From contig QIBA01000051.1 in the NCBI GenBank assembly GCA_003225175.1, positions 1 to 63,480 on the forward strand: 63,480 nucleotides of DNA. Reading direction: 5' to 3'. Source of the DNA: Acidobacteriota bacterium (GTDB lineage: Bacteria > Acidobacteriota > Terriglobia > Terriglobales > Acidobacteriaceae). Positions 60,734 to 63,480 of this stretch are shown one piece after another (within the stretch, counting starts at the first letter, position 1; each line of letters begins with the position of its first letter). The notes beneath the pieces were generated by a model. That model saw only the letters and a list, made by a program, of their open reading frames with translations, searched no databases and had not been told where the DNA came from. The position numbers were made by a program, and so were the translations under genes.

Positions 60734-61075
60734 TTACGCGTTGTCCGCGTATTCGGGCATCTTCTCGCCCACTTTCAATCGAACGTACGCTTTTTTCCAG
60801 TCCGGACGATGTCCTGCAAAACGTCCGCGGCGCCGCTCCTTACCGTGAAAATTCGCAGTACGGACGGTATCGACCTTGACCTTGAACACTTGCTGTACAG
60901 CGTTCCGGATCTCGGTCTTCGTAGCTTTCGCGGCAACTTCAAATACGAGCTGGCCGGAGGTCGCTTCTTTCTTTCGCGGACTCTTGTCCTTCGCAGCCTT
61001 CGGATCGAATTCCTTGGCGCGCTCAGCCTTTTCCGTGATCACGGGCCTGCGGATGATTTGATATGCAGATTTCAT
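60734..61075 (-). CDS. rplW: Ribosomal protein L23
   Basis: A 113-residue 50S tunnel-exit protein, the docking site for trigger factor. YQIIRRPVITEKAERAKEFD, LVFEVAAKATKTEIRNAVQQ, VFKVKVDTVRTANFHGKERR are conserved. A charged insertion (DPKAAKDKSPRKKEATSG, about residues 24-41) lengthens it. The ATG overlaps the rplD stop by 1 base. Confidence 0.97.
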   Translation of the reverse strand: MKSAYQIIRRPVITEKAERAKEFDPKAAKDKSPRKKEATSGQLVFEVAAKATKTEIRNAVQQVFKVKVDTVRTANFHGKERRRGRFAGHRPDWKKAYVRLKVGEKMPEYADNA

Positions 61076-61749
61076 TAGGCCACCTCCGCCTTCTGCCGCT
61101 TGGAGACGGCCTTCTTCAGCGTCTCCTGCAACTGCTCAATCGCAGGCCGCGAGAAGATCGCACGATCATAACGAAGCAGGTGATACGGATGTACTTCCGA
61201 ACCAGACACCAGCTCTACGCCGTCGAGATTCCGCGCACTCAGGTACAGATTGCGATCATGCTCCCGGGTGTCAGAGTTCACGTTCGCGACAATCAAAGAA
61301 GTTTTCTCAACGCCCAGCGTGTCCAATGCTTCGCGCAAGTCTTTCGTCTTGCCCGACAGCGAGTCGAGACCATCAACCACGGTCAGCTTGCCATCAGAGA
61401 ACTTTGTCGCCAGAGCCGAACGCAATGCTCCGAGCAGTTTCTTTTTAGGAAACGCGAAATCGTAGCTTCGCGGCTGAGGTCCGTGGACCGTGCCACCGTG
61501 ACGCCAGAGAGGCGAACGAATCGAGCCAACACGCGCCCGGCCAGTTCCCTTCTGCTTCCACAGCTTTCTGCCTGCGCCGGAGACGAGCTTCTTATTCTTG
61601 GTCGCGTGGGTACCCGCGCGCTGAGCTGCGCGGTAATGCGTGACCGCCTCCCAGATCAGGTCTTCATTGATCGTGCCGAAGACCTCGTCTGCCAGCTCGA
61701 AGCTGCCGACTTTCTTGCCCTTCAGATCTACAATGTCAATCTTTGCCAT
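61075..61749 (-). CDS. rplD: Ribosomal protein L4
   Basis: A 224-residue 50S protein lining the tunnel and, in E. coli, the S10 operon repressor. Key segments are YRAAQRAGTHATKNKKLVSG, KLWKQKGTGRARVGSIRSPL, WRHGGTVHGPQPRSYDFAFP and LSARNLDGVELVSGSEVHPY. Starts 2 bases after the rplC stop. Confidence 0.98.
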   Translation of the reverse strand: MAKIDIVDLKGKKVGSFELADEVFGTINEDLIWEAVTHYRAAQRAGTHATKNKKLVSGAGRKLWKQKGTGRARVGSIRSPLWRHGGTVHGPQPRSYDFAFPKKKLLGALRSALATKFSDGKLTVVDGLDSLSGKTKDLREALDTLGVEKTSLIVANVNSDTREHDRNLYLSARNLDGVELVSGSEVHPYHLLRYDRAIFSRPAIEQLQETLKKAVSKRQKAEVA

Positions 61750-61751
61750 GG

Positions 61752-62522
61752 TTATTTCTTGGCCTTTCCGGCAGCGGCTTTCTTCGCAGCCTTCAACGGA
61801 TCGACCGTTTGCGCGCCTGCAAATCCACGACGCTCACGCGGCGCCTGCTTGGCCTTATTGATGACTACGTATCCGCCTTTGGGACCAGGTACCGCGCCTT
61901 CGACCATCAACAGATTTTCTTCAAGGTCGATCCCGAGAATGCGCAGATTGCGGACCGTGCACTGCTCGACGCCCATATGACCAGACATGCGCTGTCCGGG
62001 GAAGGTTCGCGATGGGAACGACGATGCGCCGATTGAGCCCTGCACCTGGAACATGTGTCCGTGTGACTTTGGACCACCGCCGAAATGATGTCGACGAACG
62101 ACGCCGGCAAATCCGCGTCCTTTGCTGGTTCCGGTCACATCGACGAATTTTTCATCCTGGAAGATATCGACCAAAACCTTGTCCCCGACCTTCACCTGAC
62201 CGTTGCTCTCCGCCGCCGGATTCTCACCCTTCGCTTGCTTCTCACCCGCTTCAACCGGAGTTGTAACGGCGACTTCCTTCATGAACTTCACCGGCGGTAG
62301 ATTGTGCTTCCCGAAATGGCCCTGCATCGCCTTCGTGACGCGCTTGCCTTTCACGAACTCGACGAGACCAATCTGAACCGCGTCGTATCCGTCACGGGCA
62401 GCGTTCTTGCGCTGGGTGATCACGCACGGACCAGCCTGCAGCACCGTGATCGGGCGAACCTCACTCCTATCATCGAAGAGCTGCGTCATGCCGACTTTTT
62501 TTCCTAAAATTCCGGAAACCAT
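61752..62522 (-). CDS. rplC: Ribosomal protein L3
   Basis: A 256-residue 50S protein that reaches the peptidyl-transferase centre. [40 protein letters not shown] and [30 protein letters not shown] are canonical. Longer than the usual about 210 through an insertion near residues 90-108 ([18 protein letters not shown]) and a Lys/Ala-rich C-terminus. Confidence 0.98.
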   Translation of the reverse strand: MVSGILGKKVGMTQLFDDRSEVRPITVLQAGPCVITQRKNAARDGYDAVQIGLVEFVKGKRVTKAMQGHFGKHNLPPVKFMKEVAVTTPVEAGEKQAKGENPAAESNGQVKVGDKVLVDIFQDEKFVDVTGTSKGRGFAGVVRRHHFGGGPKSHGHMFQVQGSIGASSFPSRTFPGQRMSGHMGVEQCTVRNLRILGIDLEENLLMVEGAVPGPKGGYVVINKAKQAPRERRGFAGAQTVDPLKAAKKAAAGKAKK

Positions 62523-62582
62523 TTTTTCTTCTTCTCCTCATCATCCCTTCAAGGGACTGTAGGCTCTCTCGCGAGAGTTTCT

Positions 62583-62900
62583 CTAACTTCCAAATGCCTT
62601 GATCTCGACGTCCACGCCGGCCGGAAGATCGAGCTTCATCAGCGCATCAACCGTCTGCTGTGTGGGATCCAGGATGTCGAGCAGCCGTTTGTGCGTGCGG
62701 ATCTCAAAAGCTTCCCGAGACTTCTTGTCGACGTGCGGCGAACGCAGCACACAGTACTTATTCTTAATCGTTGGCAACGGAATCGGTCCCGCTACCTGCG
62801 CTCCGGTGCGACGCGCGGTTTCCACGATCTCACCAGTCGACTGGTCAAGAACGCGATAGTCGTAAGCCTTCAACCGGATGCGTATTCTCTGTCCTACCAT
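62583..62900 (-). CDS. rpsJ: Ribosomal protein S10
   Basis: A 105-residue 30S head protein that also acts as NusE in antitermination. [40 protein letters not shown] and [20 protein letters not shown] are conserved. The frame is open to 62960, but the ATG at 62900 ([14 protein letters not shown]) has GAGAGA upstream and is the normal start. First gene after tuf, with an inverted repeat in the spacer. Confidence 0.98.
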   Translation of the reverse strand: MVGQRIRIRLKAYDYRVLDQSTGEIVETARRTGAQVAGPIPLPTIKNKYCVLRSPHVDKKSREAFEIRTHKRLLDILDPTQQTVDALMKLDLPAGVDVEIKAFGS

Positions 62901-62960
62901 TTGTTGTCTCTCAAAGATCTGCTGCGGTCGGTTTGCCGCTGCGGTCAAAAAAGTTCTCAA

Positions 62961-63005
62961 TTTTCAGTAATTAGTTGTCACTGAATGAAAACTGATTACT
63001 GAATA
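62961..63005. repeat. Intercistronic inverted repeat, tuf-rpsJ
   Basis: TTTCAGTAATTAGTT (62962-62976) pairs with AACTGATTACTGAAT (62990-63004) at 13 or 14 of 15 positions, loop 13 bases. On the transcript it follows the tuf stop by about 18 bases. AT-rich, unlike the other five elements, but the same layout. Confidence 0.75.
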
Positions 63006-63022
63006 CTCGTTTCTGCACTTGC

Positions 63023-63480
63023 TCAGGCAAGAATTTCTGAAATCGTTCCCGCGCCTACCGTGCGTCCACCTTCGCGGATGGCGAAGCGCAAGCCCTTTTC
63101 CATAGCCACCGGCGTAATCAGCTCGATGGTCAGCGCTACGTTGTCTCCAGGCATGACCATCTCTGTGCCGGCCGGCAGCTCGGCGACTCCCGTCACGTCC
63201 GTCGTTCGGAAGTAGAACTGCGGACGATAGCCTTTGAAGAACGGCGTATGACGTCCACCTTCTTCCTTCGTCAGCACATAGATCTCGGCCTTAAACTTGG
63301 TATGCGGCGTAATCGATCCCGTCTTGGCCAGCACCATGCCGCGCTCCACGTCTTCCTTCGCGATACCGCGCAGCAGCAGTCCAGCGTTGTCTCCAGCCAG
63401 ACCTTCATCCAGCTGCTTCTTGAACATCTCGACGCCGGTTACCACCGTCTTTCTCGTCTCGCGGAAGCCCACGATCTCTA
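63023..63480 (-). CDS. tuf: Elongation factor Tu, C-terminal part (runs off the window)
   Basis: The C-terminal about 152 residues of EF-Tu, covering domains 2 and 3: [80 protein letters not shown] and [20 protein letters not shown]. The GTPase domain and true start lie beyond the right edge. It delivers aminoacyl-tRNA to the ribosome. Placement directly before rpsJ is the standard str-S10 junction. Confidence 0.98.
   Translation of the reverse strand, partial: EIVGFRETRKTVVTGVEMFKKQLDEGLAGDNAGLLLRGIAKEDVERGMVLAKTGSITPHTKFKAEIYVLTKEEGGRHTPFFKGYRPQFYFRTTDVTGVAELPAGTEMVMPGDNVALTIELITPVAMEKGLRFAIREGGRTVGAGTISEILA

Noticed and set aside
61063-61980. 305-codon plus-strand frame over rplD/rplC
   Set aside because: It is antisense to two certain ribosomal genes and matches no family; it is an artefact of GC-rich codon use.

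Overview
The window looks like a chromosomal segment of a GC-rich Gram-negative bacterium, most likely an Acidobacteriota (Terriglobia/Acidobacteriales-type). The pointers are the style of the ribosomal proteins (RpoA starting [11 protein letters not shown], Lys/Ala-rich tails), paired DUF3857/transglutaminase proteins, an ECF42-type sigma factor with YCII/DGPF proteins, and many short intergenic palindromes. This assignment is inference from family resemblance; no marker search was run. No tRNA, rRNA, CRISPR array, prophage or insertion sequence was recognised.

Layout. 1-10 kb: a lipoprotein-like hypothetical, a FitAB-type toxin-antitoxin pair with a perfect 16-bp palindrome upstream, an L-lactate permease, a PfkB sugar kinase convergent with a YegS/DagK-type lipid kinase, an ABM-domain protein coupled to tyrS, and an OPT-family transporter. 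10-19 kb: trxA with a terminator and an unassigned structured-RNA candidate upstream, then a leftward run of endonuclease-like, phospholipase D-like, beta-CASP, degenerate M1-peptidase-like and rlmB genes, then a rightward thiolase. 19-24 kb: pstS behind a Pho-box-like direct repeat, folK, malate synthase and an FMN-barrel protein. 24-30 kb: three YCII/DGPF proteins, a DoxX-VOC fusion, a BNR propeller coupled to a MoaD-like protein ending in Gly-Gly, and an ECF42-type sigma factor. 30-46 kb: two overlapping DUF3857 genes, the three-gene transhydrogenase operon, a Tat-exported aminotransferase-like protein, PilZ, FecR-like and beta-barrel proteins, a Nudix hydrolase, a CHASE2 adenylate cyclase, a nitroreductase and an ICMT-like methyltransferase.

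46-63.5 kb is the leftward tuf-S10-spc-alpha ribosomal superoperon: tuf (partial), rpsJ, rplC, rplD, rplW, rplB, rpsS, rplV, rpsC, rplP, rpmC, rpsQ, rplN, rplX, rplE, rpsN, rpsH, rplF, rplR, rpsE, rpmD, rplO, secY, map, infA, rpmJ, rpsM, rpsK, rpsD, rpoA, rplQ, ended by a strong terminator. adk is missing from its common place between secY and map. Six spacers of this operon carry inverted repeats that share position (just after a stop codon) and shape, but not one sequence.

The least explained signals are these intercistronic inverted repeats, several families of dispersed palindromes (one copy reads through as codons inside a gene), the structured-RNA candidate upstream of trxA, a terminator-like hairpin embedded in signal-peptide codons at 39.2 kb, and the translationally coupled BNR/MoaD-like pair.
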